Shown here piece after piece: positions 54,101 to 64,000 of a DNA stretch of 64,000 bases (positions within the stretch are counted from its first letter, which is position 1; each line of letters begins with the position of its first letter). This DNA is from Epiperipatus broadwayi (Eukaryota; Onychophora; Udeonychophora; Euonychophora; Peripatidae), in assembly GCA_028023455.1 (NCBI GenBank), contig JAQFVV010006449.1, positions 1,036,812 through 1,100,811 of the forward strand. Direction: 5' to 3'. Below the pieces are notes generated by a model. It did not search any database. It saw only the letters and a list, made by a program, of their open reading frames with translations, and was not told the DNA's origin. The position numbers were made by a program, and so were the translations under genes.

Positions 54101-54810
54101 TATCAGTAAAGTTACTTAAAAAAAATGATCAAAAAAAAAAATATTTTACTTAGGGTTAGTAATTACGGTACACGATTAACAAAATTTACAAAACATTTGG
54201 TTAGTATAAAGACTATATACAAAAAGAAAAGGAAAATGTTGACTATCGCCTACCCAAGGACCATTTACGTTTACACCCCTCCCCACAAGAGTTCTATTTT
54301 ATTTTTACACACGGCATGACAAGCAAGTTATTTTATAAGTTATTTATTTAAATAAGGTTGCATTGAGATAAATATGTTTTAAGAAATAATGGGTTTAAAC
54401 GTGTCTATTTGCCGCACAATTATAAACACCACCAACTTATTTATGACTGATTGAAATGCATACACAGGGTTACACTGAAGTAATTCCCAAAGGTACTCAT
54501 CGTAAGGCACCACATTTCGATCATAAACTTACGTGGCTGTGCGCACCTATACACATTAAAGTATAATTTATATTACAACAACAAAAAAACATATCAATCG
54601 CAACCTTTTGACTTTCTTTTTAACGAAATACAGTTTAGAATTATTTATACTTTCTCGTGTTTAATATATGTGCTATTTCTTTCTGGCAGTGCTTTTATCA
54701 GATTTAAAGTATACGACTTTATGTAAACCGATAAAAATATTTCATTTTGACAAAATTTGCTCAGGGTATTTGTGGTTTATTAAAGATCGGGCCCCACATT
54801 GGGCGCCAGT
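54101..54810 (-). other. Family X interior, no coding capacity seen
   Basis: 710 bp between the LTRs. The 64-codon plus-strand frame at 54125-54319 is antisense to the element and not recognised. No retroviral-type motifs in any frame. It includes the primer site at the high-coordinate end. Confidence 0.7.
54791..54808 (-). promoter_or_regulatory. Lysine-tRNA primer-binding site of family X
   Basis: Minus strand TGGCGCCCAATGTGGGGC, 17 of 18 bases identical to the lysine-1,2 tRNA primer site TGGCGCCCAACGTGGGGC used by many LTR elements. It lies two bases from the LTR end, which fixes the element's orientation. Confidence 0.88.
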
Positions 54811-57040
54811 TGTAACGATCCGGAGAAAGACGACTTAACGTAAACTGCACTACGGGGCGCCATCTAGGCATTTGAACCTAGAAAAATTTATAAAGTAGGC
54901 AGATACGTAAGTCAAAAAAAAAAAAATTTTTTTTTTTAAATATTTTGGTTCCGGTCGTTAGCCCATGTCACTAGCTCAGTGGAATAGCAGAGATTAATAT
55001 AATAATCTAAGAGTATATATAAAAAAAGGAATAAAATAAGCCACTGCCAGTAATTAACATACAAACATTTATTTATGCACATATATATATATATATATAA
55101 GATTTAAAATTATTTTAGTATTAGTTTTACATTTTAACATTTAACATTATTTTTAACTTTACCTTAGATTTTAATTTACATTTTAATTTCTATTATATTA
55201 TAAGTTTACATTTTAATTAAGTTCGCACAGATGGGATTATAAAAGCTTGTTTATAATAAGTTGCTATAGATCTGGTTACATAGATTACACGGTTAAAAAC
55301 ATTCCAAAGTAAACATAAGCGATCAAAATATAAAATTATTGATTACTGACAATTGCGGAGGGAAATTTATATGTAACCCAATAGTATTCACCATAAGATA
55401 CTTGCATTGTCACCAATAACTTAAAAGACATCTGAATAAATACATTTTAGATACTCACCGTAAGGTATCATTATTTATCGAATGTCAATATATTTTGATC
55501 AAATATGAAAACGCAAAACATAGTTAACCGATAAACAATCCATGCAAGCATCTATAAACAACTTAAATTTAATGCATATTTATTTAGGGTCGAGCATGAA
55601 TACTACATAGATTTGCATTGAAATTAAAATATTCTATCCCTATTTAACCTTAGGCTAAAATTCGTAGTCAAACTGGCATCAATTCATCTGATATATCGAT
55701 GTATTCAATGTAATAAAATACGACAGCACAAAAGGTTAAAAGAAGAAATTGCCTCTTATGAGATAGGAATATTACATCTATCTCTAAAGAAGAGCAATAA
55801 AACAAAAAACTCCATAGAAAGGAACTGCGGTATCCGACTTATAATTCCTTCCATAGGCAAACGGAAGTGTGCGGCGTATGAAGCGATTCTGCCCATAGCG
55901 AATCAATATTACACCTACTAATCACACCAATATATCCAATCCATTGACCCAATCTAACCACGAAACAAATAACCTAAGATTACCCTCCCCTAATATAACT
56001 TTACAAATCTATACAGCCATTCACGCCCGACTTAAGTTTAACATTTATATAATTAATTTAACTAAAAAAAAAAAAAAAAAATCATGATAAAAACTTAAAG
56101 AATAAAAAAATAAATAAATGGAAATGATTTTACATAAATAAGAAAAAAAATACATCAAATAACACTATTAATAAAGAATTTAGTTTGGTCAGATAGGATT
56201 CTATTGCATCATTTAATAAAAAGTTTTGAAATTTAGAGTTCTTATTGTTTCAAGTGAATATATAAGTTCTTACGATTTTTAAAACGTCCAACTTTATCCA
56301 TTGCTTGCCATGAACGCAAATTCCCATGCCGTCCTAAAATTGGTATCCATTTAGCCGTTGTTTTATTTATTCATTCGGAGGTTTTTTAATTTAGTTGGTC
56401 CTCAATTTAGGAAATGATAGTTCATTTCTCCTTTCTTTAACAGCTGAAAGAATTGACCGTGCGTCTGTCAATTCCTCCAACTCCGTATTACTACATATAG
56501 TCACATCGTAATAATCAATTTCCAGTCACTGATTAATAATTTCCAAAATTTTCCTTTTATATTAATGTGAAGGATTGAATTTACATTACGTCCCCGATGC
56601 GATGGTCCTTTCGCTGCGGTCCGATTCCATAGGGATTTCTTCTTATTTGCTAACAGTTTTTATTGTTTTCTTATCTGACCAGTGTTTTTACATTTAAATG
56701 CCGAAGGCTGGTTTACATTTAACTAATTAACAATCATTTCCATTTCTGATTAATTAACCTGTTTTCCAAATCAAAAATATATTTAAAGATAAATTTAAAG
56801 ATATAATTTCATCTCCAAATCTTTTTAAAAATTTAGTTTTAAAATACTTTTTCTTTAATAAAGTTTTATTTTAATAATTTTTCATTATCTGTGCGATTTA
56901 ATATATAAGAGTTTAAGATGATATTTAATTTCAATTTTTAATTCTTAAAGAAAATTTTTAAATGCGAACTTTTTAATTTACTTTCATGTTTAATAAATTT
57001 AAAAAAAAAAACAATGTAACGAACATCTGTGCTCGTTACA
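54811..57040 (-). repeat. Family X 5' LTR
   Basis: The 2230-bp LTR at the upstream end in the minus sense. TATA box AATATAAAAGG is at 56553-56563. Slightly longer than its partner because of AT-repeat and homopolymer length changes (for example near 55081). Confidence 0.88.
56553..56563 (-). promoter_or_regulatory. TATA box of family X 5' LTR
   Basis: AATATAAAAGG on the minus strand; conserved in the partner LTR and, as CTATAAAAAG, in the old solo LTR, which suggests functional constraint. Confidence 0.6.
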
Positions 57041-57420
57041 CATTATATATATGATGATAACTGTAGCCAACATTTAACAATTCATTCAAATATATTTTAA
57101 TATTTTTGCCTTTACCTGATGAATATTTGCAAAGACTATTATTTCTAAATAAGAAGGACTTCAAAGCTGCCATTAGTTTCTTGATCTTAAAATAACTAGA
57201 AATCAATGCATGCTGGATTACTGTATGACCATTAAACCAATAGTAAAAAGAGGTTATATTCATATAAATGAAAAGTGCCAATGTCACACAAATTGGCAGG
57301 TTTGAAGTCCTTCTTATTTAGAAATAATAGTCTTTGCAAATATACACCAGATAAAGGCAAAAATATTGAAATATATTGGAATGAATTGTAAATGTTGGCT
57401 ACAGTTATAATCATATATAT
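57041..57420. repeat. Inverted repeat (about 112-bp arms) at the head-to-head Penelope junction
   Basis: Left arm 57054-57165 and right arm 57301-57414 are reverse complements with few mismatches (AACTGTAGCCAACATTTA against TAAATGTTGGCTACAGTTAT), around a 135-bp loop. The complementarity continues outward into 51559-51893 on one side and 57421-57740 on the other once the family X insertion is mentally removed. Confidence 0.85.
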
Positions 57421-57740
57421 AATGTTATTAGAGATTTTAATACAAAATATAAAAATAAAAATTTTAATAATAACATTGATTCTCCTGCTAATAAAAAAAT
57501 ATGGATATCAATCCCAAATATTTCAAATGTCAAGTAAATTTTATAAGGAAAATTTATAAAGGTATATGTGATATTGCATTTTACACACTCTTATGATTAA
57601 GAAATAACTCAAAAGATAAAATCTCATTTATAAATAAAAATTGTGTCATTTATAAATGGATATGTAGGTGTGGTAGTGGATATATAGGTGAATCTAGATG
57701 TACGTTGGAAAAAAAACTAAAGAACTCTTTATATATATAT
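57421..57740 (+). pseudogene. Penelope-like element 3' end with GIY-YIG endonuclease (right arm)
   Basis: Plus-strand counterpart of the fragment at 51559-51893. KKIWISIPNISNVK (near 57485-57530) is followed, after a frame break, by FINKNCVIYKWICRCGSGYI and GESRCTLEKKLKNS (about 57625-57725). It retains CRCG and YIGES, closer to the family consensus than the left arm (YISEN), but loses the terminal EH that the left arm has. The RT domain is absent. Stops and frameshifts show it is not functional. Confidence 0.7.
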
Positions 57741-58100
57741 TCATTCCAACAAAAATTTTACTAACAATAAATAGTGATTACATCCTGATAAAAGAAAAAT
57801 AAATAAATACATTGTGCAGTAACATGATTAAATTAATGTTATCTTTACTATCTGGCTAGATTATGTTATGAGAATGCAATTGTTATATACTTATGTGGTT
57901 GGATATAATGAAGAATTTTGTGTAGAATATGAGAAACTAAGAACTTATTTAATGGTAATAGCATTTCTAATATAAACATGAATATTTTCTTTTAAAATTG
58001 CCTAATCTATAATGCTGGGTAGGTGGGAGTTGATAATCACGAAAAGAATAGAGCAGTTAAAGATCAGGTGTCATTAAAGATTTTACTGTTACATATATAT
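57741..58100. other. AT-rich stretch without recognised genes
   Basis: No coding or repeat signal seen between the Penelope fragment and the GATA array flank. Confidence 0.45.
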
Positions 58101-58103
58101 ATA

Positions 58104-58582
<479 letters not shown>

Positions 58583-58589
58583 ATACATA

Positions 58590-60470
58590 TAATATTTTAT
58601 TTATATAAAATTTAACAATTATTGCATATAGATAATGTGTTATCATATGAAAATCGCAAGATAACCAATGTCAAAAATATTTTTATAGATGAACAGTTCT
58701 CTCTTTTCAAAGTAATAGTGAACTACTATATGGTATTACATTTAATATGCTGAATGAATCACGGTGAAGCAGAATTAGCTTAGTCAACCCAAGAATAATC
58801 TAAAATGTCCAAAATTTTTGGGGTTATTTACCCCCTCCTTCAATCTCCTGCATAAACTTTTTTGTTTTTCAGTTTGTAAGCCTTATCCCTGGGCAAATAT
58901 AAATCCGCTGCTCAACCTTAATTAAGAATTCTAACCAGGGATTAACTTATAAAAAATTAACATCGCAAAATTAAATCTCTGCTTTTAAAATTAAACTAAA
59001 AATTGATTATAATTAAAATAAAAAAACACAGGAATGCAAATAAAAGGTTTGCTTACTTTTAATTAATTTGATTTAAAAAAATAATAATTATCGGTAAAAA
59101 AGACTATTTTAGAAATGAAATTTATAAAAAAAAGACCTATTTTAAACCTAACTGAATATATGTGTTAATACACATACTCTTTATAAACAACTTTTAAATA
59201 GTTTTAAACTTTTTAACTTTAAAAATTTAATGAAAATAAAAGGATTTGGTTTTTTGACAATAAAACTATTGAATCAGGTAAATCATCCGGTTCAATATAA
59301 TAGGAAAATTTTCATTCTTAATATGCGTAATACTTGGAGATTAATAGTCATACAACTCTTAATTCAAATATTACTAACCTAGTATAAGACAATAACTTTT
59401 ACAAATGTGGAACTAATATTTCTTATTTTATCTCATTTATTATATAGAGGATTGTCTAAAACATGTTGTCCAGGATTTATGCAAATATTTTTTTTCATTT
59501 AATTTATACTATTACTTGATATGTCTGAAAGTTTTTTCCAATTACACATTGTACAACAACATTGATTTAAATAATGAAACAAATGTAATAATATCAGATC
59601 CAGAGCTTATATTATTAATGTTATACGTTATTAACATTTCCAGTGACTAGCCAATTGTTAATTCATTGTCTATCATATTTATAAAATAGGACTGATTATT
59701 TCCACATGTAAAATAAAAATATTATCAAAGCATATATATATATATTAGGAAGAGTATAAAATAAAAACATTATCAAAGTATATATATATATTAGAAAGAG
59801 TATAATTAGATTTATTAAACATAATCTACATAGAAAAAAAAATTGAGATAATAACACACCTTAAAAAATGAATTATCAATTACTTAAGATAAAAAAAATC
59901 CATATATCGGTTAAATTATTAAATATTTGCATTAACTCATATGCTTCTGTTTATGTGGCAAATACTTATTGGACAGATAAAATAATGAATATGCACTGCG
60001 ATATCTCTTCTAGTGATATAAAATTGAAGTATTTATACTTTATAATATACTGGAAAGAAAAATTTCAAGACAATAGATCATTTGCATTGGAAGATGTAAG
60101 TTTATTTTGAATGTATTTTAATATTATATATATATATATACACTCGTAATGAGTTATTTGTAAAGAAGGTTTTTAATTTTGATAATGTTTTTATTTTATA
60201 TGGGAAAACGATTTGAAGGAAAAAAAGGAGTAATATGTTATAGATACAATAGAAAACTTATTAAATAAACAATATAATTTTATTAATATCATTAAATTAT
60301 GTAATGTTGGAAATTCACGTGGAAATCTTAATAACCCATGACTTTAATAGATTTTTCTGTTTTAAGTGTTAAATGCTATTCCGAATGGCATACAGATCGT
60401 AGGCTAGCTATTGCTATTGTTTAATTTTTATACATTGGTGTATTGAATATTATCGAGTCCATTCCACATA
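58590..60470. other. AT-rich stretch; small tandem repeat at 59.7 kb
   Basis: A frame at 59868-60110 reaches a consensus donor-like GATGTAAGT, but its composition is that of translated AT-rich noise and it has no family resemblance. AT runs near 60126. Nothing else identified. Confidence 0.45.
59711..59806. repeat. 48-bp tandem duplication
   Basis: AAATAAAAATATTATCAAAG followed by an AT run and TTAG-AAGAGTAT occurs twice in succession (about 59711-59758 and 59759-59806). Confidence 0.8.
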
Positions 60471-60471
60471 T

Positions 60472-60474
<3 letters not shown>

Positions 60475-60537
<63 letters not shown>
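60475..60537. repeat. (AT)n microsatellite
   Basis: About 60 bp of AT repeats preceded by GTGTGT. Confidence 0.95.
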
Positions 60538-60538
<1 letters not shown>

Positions 60539-60984
60539 AAGAACTGTAGATTTCATTTATTTATTTATTTAAAATATGAGGATTAATTTTTAAACAATTT
60601 ATTTAAGTTATTCCTTATAACCATTAAAAACATAAAACTGCTTTTAATTTTTGCACAACCATTTTAAACTGTAATTTTTTTAAATTCGTCAGTTAAAATT
60701 TTTTATGCAAATAACTGAAATGCTTCTGTGTTTTATATTGATTATTAGGTACTAATATTATGTATTATTCTCTCACTTACATGGTGAGAAGATTGACAGC
60801 ATTAATACATTTTCAGGGGTGTAACAATATGTTTCTTTTTTTAACATGATTATTGCATTAATTACTGTGTTGAATTTTTTTTAAGATGATTATAAAAGCA
60901 AAAGAAATTATACAAAACTCTAAATAATTGTAATTAAAAATTAAATGTTAATATAATTGTAATAAATATGAAAGCATAGCAAAC

Positions 60985-61400
60985 ATGTATGATAAAAGTG
61001 TAACAATCTTATTATTTTTGTTGCTGGAAAGCAATTGCTAATATCCTCCAACGTTGACACAATTTTTTTTTGTTTCTTGTGCAGTTGCCACCATATAAAT
61101 TCCACTAAATACAAATCCATGTTTTGTTGTGCAGTCAGCCAATGCATTTTGTTTCCCCATTTAGCCAGATCCCATAATCTCTCACTATTTTGTGCATGCA
61201 CACCTGTACCTGCATCCACAAACTGGTAAAGGTGATTTGTTTTAAAATGATCAATTCCAGCATGGCATAATTTATTTTTATAACCCTACTAACACTCTAA
61301 ATTGATGTTAGATCCATGGATGATATTATTTTTAATAGAATCCATAAGAATCAGTATTGTTCTACTAGCAGTAGTTATAATAAAGCACTTATCGACTCTC
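60985..61400 (-). pseudogene. Decayed Merlin-type (IS1595/ISXO2-like) transposase, C-terminal part
   Basis: Minus-strand reading with frame breaks gives VDKCFIITTASRTILI, MDSIKNNIIHGSNI (about 61320-61390), AGIDHFKTNHLYQFVDAGTG (about 61205-61265) and GVHAQNSERLWDLAKWGN, then LYLVEFIWWQLHKKQ (about 61080-61205). The order and spacing match Merlin transposases, whose DDE core has an FVDP-TGAHTQ-IERLW block and a YL-EFMWR end. Here FVDA and VHAQN depart slightly from consensus. In-frame TAG codons near 61285 and the break upstream show inactivation. The N-terminal part and terminal repeats were not found. Confidence 0.7.
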
Positions 61401-61409
61401 TGCACAAGC

Positions 61410-61690
61410 CACTAAATAATCACTATTTTGGAAGTATGTGTCTCTGTTATCTTTTTGCTGAAAAGGCTTTAATTTAGTTTAACAATTTTGTTAGTCCCTC
61501 TCTTTTTGCTTGATGGTCTAGTTAAAAGGCTGGAGACACAAATTTAATGTAAGTAGTTGTTTCAGTCAATAAAATGTTTGCCTGATAAATTCAGTTGCTT
61601 TATTCCATATACCACACATAAATAGTTCTAAGGGCAGTAATAAAGAATATTTTGGAACTTTCTAACCATGTTTCTTTATGAACAGATACT
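61410..61690. other. Short stretch between Merlin and Gypsy remnants
   Basis: No recognised motif; may include the lost N-terminal part of the Merlin transposase. Confidence 0.4.
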
Positions 61691-64000
61691 TACTTGGAAC
61701 ATTTTTTTGATATTGCAGTTCCATTGTGTCTCAGCCTGCACATAAAGTTTTATTGCATGCCCATTATTAACACTTTTTGTGTAGCCACTATCCCATGATT
61801 TTGAAAATACTAAACTGCCTGTTTTATTGCTGTAGGGTCTTGCTGTTGTAACTTTCCTAAGTCTTCCAGCTTTTTTTTTTATTTATCCATCTCTTTTTAG
61901 TCCAACTATAACCAAACATTCATCTTCTATTTGTAAGTGATTCTAGAGCCCTGGTCCCATGTTATGGCTTATTACATCCACAACCACATTTTCACATTGT
62001 TCAATATTGGATCTATTCTGAAAAAGACTCCACTGATTTAGTTGACTACTTGTTGAGTAGCTGTGTTTGAGGAACTCCAGGCTCTTATGATCTATTCTAA
62101 TGATCACTTCTCATTCCATTAAGTACTGGCAAAACTTCTGGAATGCCCTTACCACAGGCAAAGCCCCTTTATATGTTACAGAGTAATTATATTTTGCATC
62201 CTGTAATGATCTTTTTATAAAATAAATTACACCAAGACTACTGTCTTTTTGGGTCCTGCATCAAAGCCACATCCAATCTATATCTGCTACTATCTACCTG
62301 AACCAAAAAGGGTTTTTTTCATTAGGGCAAACCAGCATCAACTGTCAGAGAATTTTTCTCTTAATACCTTTGAAGCCAGTTTCTTGCTTGTCTGTATATT
62401 TCCATGAGATTTCTTTGCATAATAATGGGAATAATGGTTTGTTGCAAAGTTTTGTATAAATTTTATTATAGAAATCACACAGCCCCTGAAAAGACATAAC
62501 CTGTTTCAGCATGTCAGAGGTTGAGTAATTTCTAATCACTTGAATTTTGCCAGGATGGGGCTTAATTCTTTTTGCAGTAATCAAATGTCCCAAGAAATTT
62601 ACCTCTTTGGAAGCTATGTGGATTTTCTGAAAGTTGATGTGAATGGTCTTCATATCTCATTCGTGTAAGAATATATCATGATGTTGTAAGTACTTGTTGA
62701 GATTTTTACATGCAATAATTGCATCTTCCATGTATATCGTGTCTACATTGTTGATTACTTGTGACAATACATGATGTAGGCATTTTAACAATCCTACCTC
62801 ATTATTCTTTAACCCAAAAGGCAATCTGTTAAACTGGTATGAGATACCATTATAACAAAATGCTGTGCATTTATGTTCTTTGGGATATAATATGATCTGC
62901 TATTAACTGGAAGTTAGATCTAGAGTGGAAAAAAATGTTTTTTCTCTAAACCTATTCACTAAATTATTGACACATGGAGGAACCTTCTGATAAAGACAAG
63001 TAATCTTATTTAACTGTCTTCTATCCAGGCAAGTCTAACTGATCTGTCCTATCTTTTGCAATGATTAATGGATTATTGTAAGATTATGAACACTTATTAT
63101 TGCTCCCCATTCTTCCATTTGAGCTAAATGATGAGATATTGGACATGATGATGCTTGGTACAGTGATTCATCCATAACTTTAATTTAATGTCCATAACCT
63201 TTAATTATTCCAGGTATGTCAAAAAATTTGATTTATAACTGCATATAAATTTTCCAGAGTTCCCATCCATATGATTTGGTAACTTCCAAATCCTCCTATC
63301 TATTGTCAGCATTTTTGTCTCACATTTTATGTTACATATCCCTTCTTGTTTTATTTTTTTTTTGTTTCCATCTCAAATCCTGTTATTTCATCTTCAGGGA
63401 CAATATTTTTATTATTATAATTAATCAAGCATCCGGTTTTGTGCACTAAGTTCGACCTTAGCATGGCTTCATGCACAAAACCTTTAATATCAGCAATGCA
63501 TGATAGACAATGTGATTCCCTATCATAATCTGTACCCAAACTTGCTTTGAGTTTAATTGCACCACTTGTTGTTCACTAGAGTTACTAAGGTATTTTTTAT
63601 TGTGAGAGACTGAATTTCCATGCACTGTTTTACCATCTGCTTATATAATGCCTCCAATATTACTGATATCTGGCTACCAGAATCCCACAATGTCTGTACT
63701 GAAATCACAATGTGGCATGAAATTAATGGTCTCCCATCCCACTCACAAATAAGGTTATTTATCCTCCTTTCCTGGATCATTCTAAAGTTACCCCCCCCCC
63801 CCATTTTTTTCCTTTTTTCCTAGTTCTTTAGTTTTGCTTAACTCTTTTTTATTTCCACTTTGAAATCTGCCATTAATTTATATAACAACTTCTTTACTAA
63901 AGGTTCCACACCCTCTTTGGATTCTGTTTTGCCTTCTGTCATTATTTGCATATTTTTGCCATTCCTTAATTTCATATACTTTAGTGCTCACTTATATGTA
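61690..64000 (-). pseudogene. Decayed Ty3/Gypsy pol: protease, RT, RNase H; runs off the window
   Basis: Minus-strand retroelement polyprotein in pieces. Protease: QTLWDSGSQISVILEALYK (frame 63553-63804), the DSG form of the aspartic active site. RT: STLDLTS, LYPKEHKCTAFCYNGISY, QFNRLPFGLKNNE (about 62790-62930) and TIYMEDAIIAC near 62735, where the usual YxDD is YMED. RT connection: VNFLGHLITAKRIKPHPGKI with MSFQGLCDFYNKIY (62345-62653). RNase H: PFLVQVDSSRYRLDVALMQ (about 62255-62310), IDHKSLEFLKHS and CENVVVDVISHNM (about 61960-62100). A Gln-rich piece (LQQQDPTAIKQAV) follows near 61810-61850. Many stops and frameshifts. Sequence beyond 63805 (KTESKEGVEPLVKKLLYKLM) may be the gag end. No LTR seen. 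Confidence 0.85.

Larger units (their letters stand above)
51894..57040 (-). mobile_element. LTR retrotransposon, family X, non-autonomous, minus orientation
   Basis: Two nearly identical LTRs (51894-54100 and 54811-57040, about 2.2 kb each) flank a 710-bp interior. Both LTRs start TGTAACGA and end TTACA. The host tetramer CATT borders both outer ends (51890-51893 and 57041-57044), a target-site duplication. In the minus sense the 5' LTR is followed after two bases by a primer site for lysine tRNA (54791-54808). No gag or pol remains, so mobility would need proteins from a relative. A polypurine tract is not at the expected place; GTGGGGAGGGGTGTAA occurs internally near 54274-54286. The LTRs carry a TATA box and AATAAA signal in the minus orientation. 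The few differences between LTRs indicate a recent insertion. Confidence 0.9.

Noticed and set aside
59868-60110. 80-codon frame ending close to a GTAAGT donor
   Set aside because: Residue composition matches translated AT-rich noise and no acceptor or family match supports an exon.

Overview
The window looks like AT-rich, gene-poor intergenic or intronic DNA from an animal. No complete host gene, rRNA, bacterial operon or CRISPR array is visible. The mix of RTE-type LINEs, a second APE-type LINE with (TAA)n tails, Penelope-like GIY-YIG fragments, long-terminal-repeat elements, piggyBac and Merlin remnants, TTAGGG-type interstitial telomere repeats and very long microsatellites fits a lophotrochozoan, most likely a mollusc and perhaps a cephalopod. 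That placement is an inference from composition and repeat content, not from a marker gene.

Layout. 1-1900: minus-strand RTE LINE (endonuclease plus start of RT, cut by the window edge). 2-8 kb: AT-rich DNA with palindromes and decayed tandem repeats. 8.17-8.29 kb: one minus-strand exon carrying the activation site of a trypsin-like serine protease, the only host-gene signal I trust. 13.2-15.4 kb: decayed plus-strand LINE with a lost RT catalytic Asp. 19.8-20.5 kb: (TAA)n arrays. 21.2-21.9 kb: decayed piggyBac transposase. 22.1-24.8 kb: tRNA-like SINE piece, interstitial telomere-like tract, 97-bp tandem repeat and compound microsatellites. 25.3-29.8 kb: two head-to-tail minus-strand LINEs of one family, each ending in a (TAA)n tail, the second inserted directly against the tail of the first. 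29822-30321: assembly gap of exactly 500 N. 30.3-38.0 kb: a probable LTR element (family Y, minus) with about 2.6-kb LTRs and an interior holding one unidentified 207-aa ORF. 38.1-42.7 kb: two decayed RTE fragments and an 86-bp perfect inverted repeat. 45.5-57.0 kb: an LTR cluster made of a solo LTR of family X (plus), a family Z element (plus, 1.4-kb LTRs, 0.5-kb interior) and a family X element (minus, 2.2-kb LTRs, 0.7-kb interior) that inserted into one arm of a head-to-head inverted pair of Penelope-like 3' ends. 58.2-58.5 kb: GATA/GGAT array. 61-61.4 kb: Merlin transposase remnant. 61.7-64 kb: decayed Ty3/Gypsy pol, running off the edge.

Most useful leads: the X, Y and Z elements all have large LTRs but no recognisable gag-pol, so they would depend on another element's enzymes. 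X and Y share a primer-binding-site and leader sequence. The other arm of the Penelope palindrome preserves the empty site of X. The TAA-tailed LINEs may prefer TAA repeats as targets. Several long palindromes would fold into near-perfect double-stranded RNA if transcribed.
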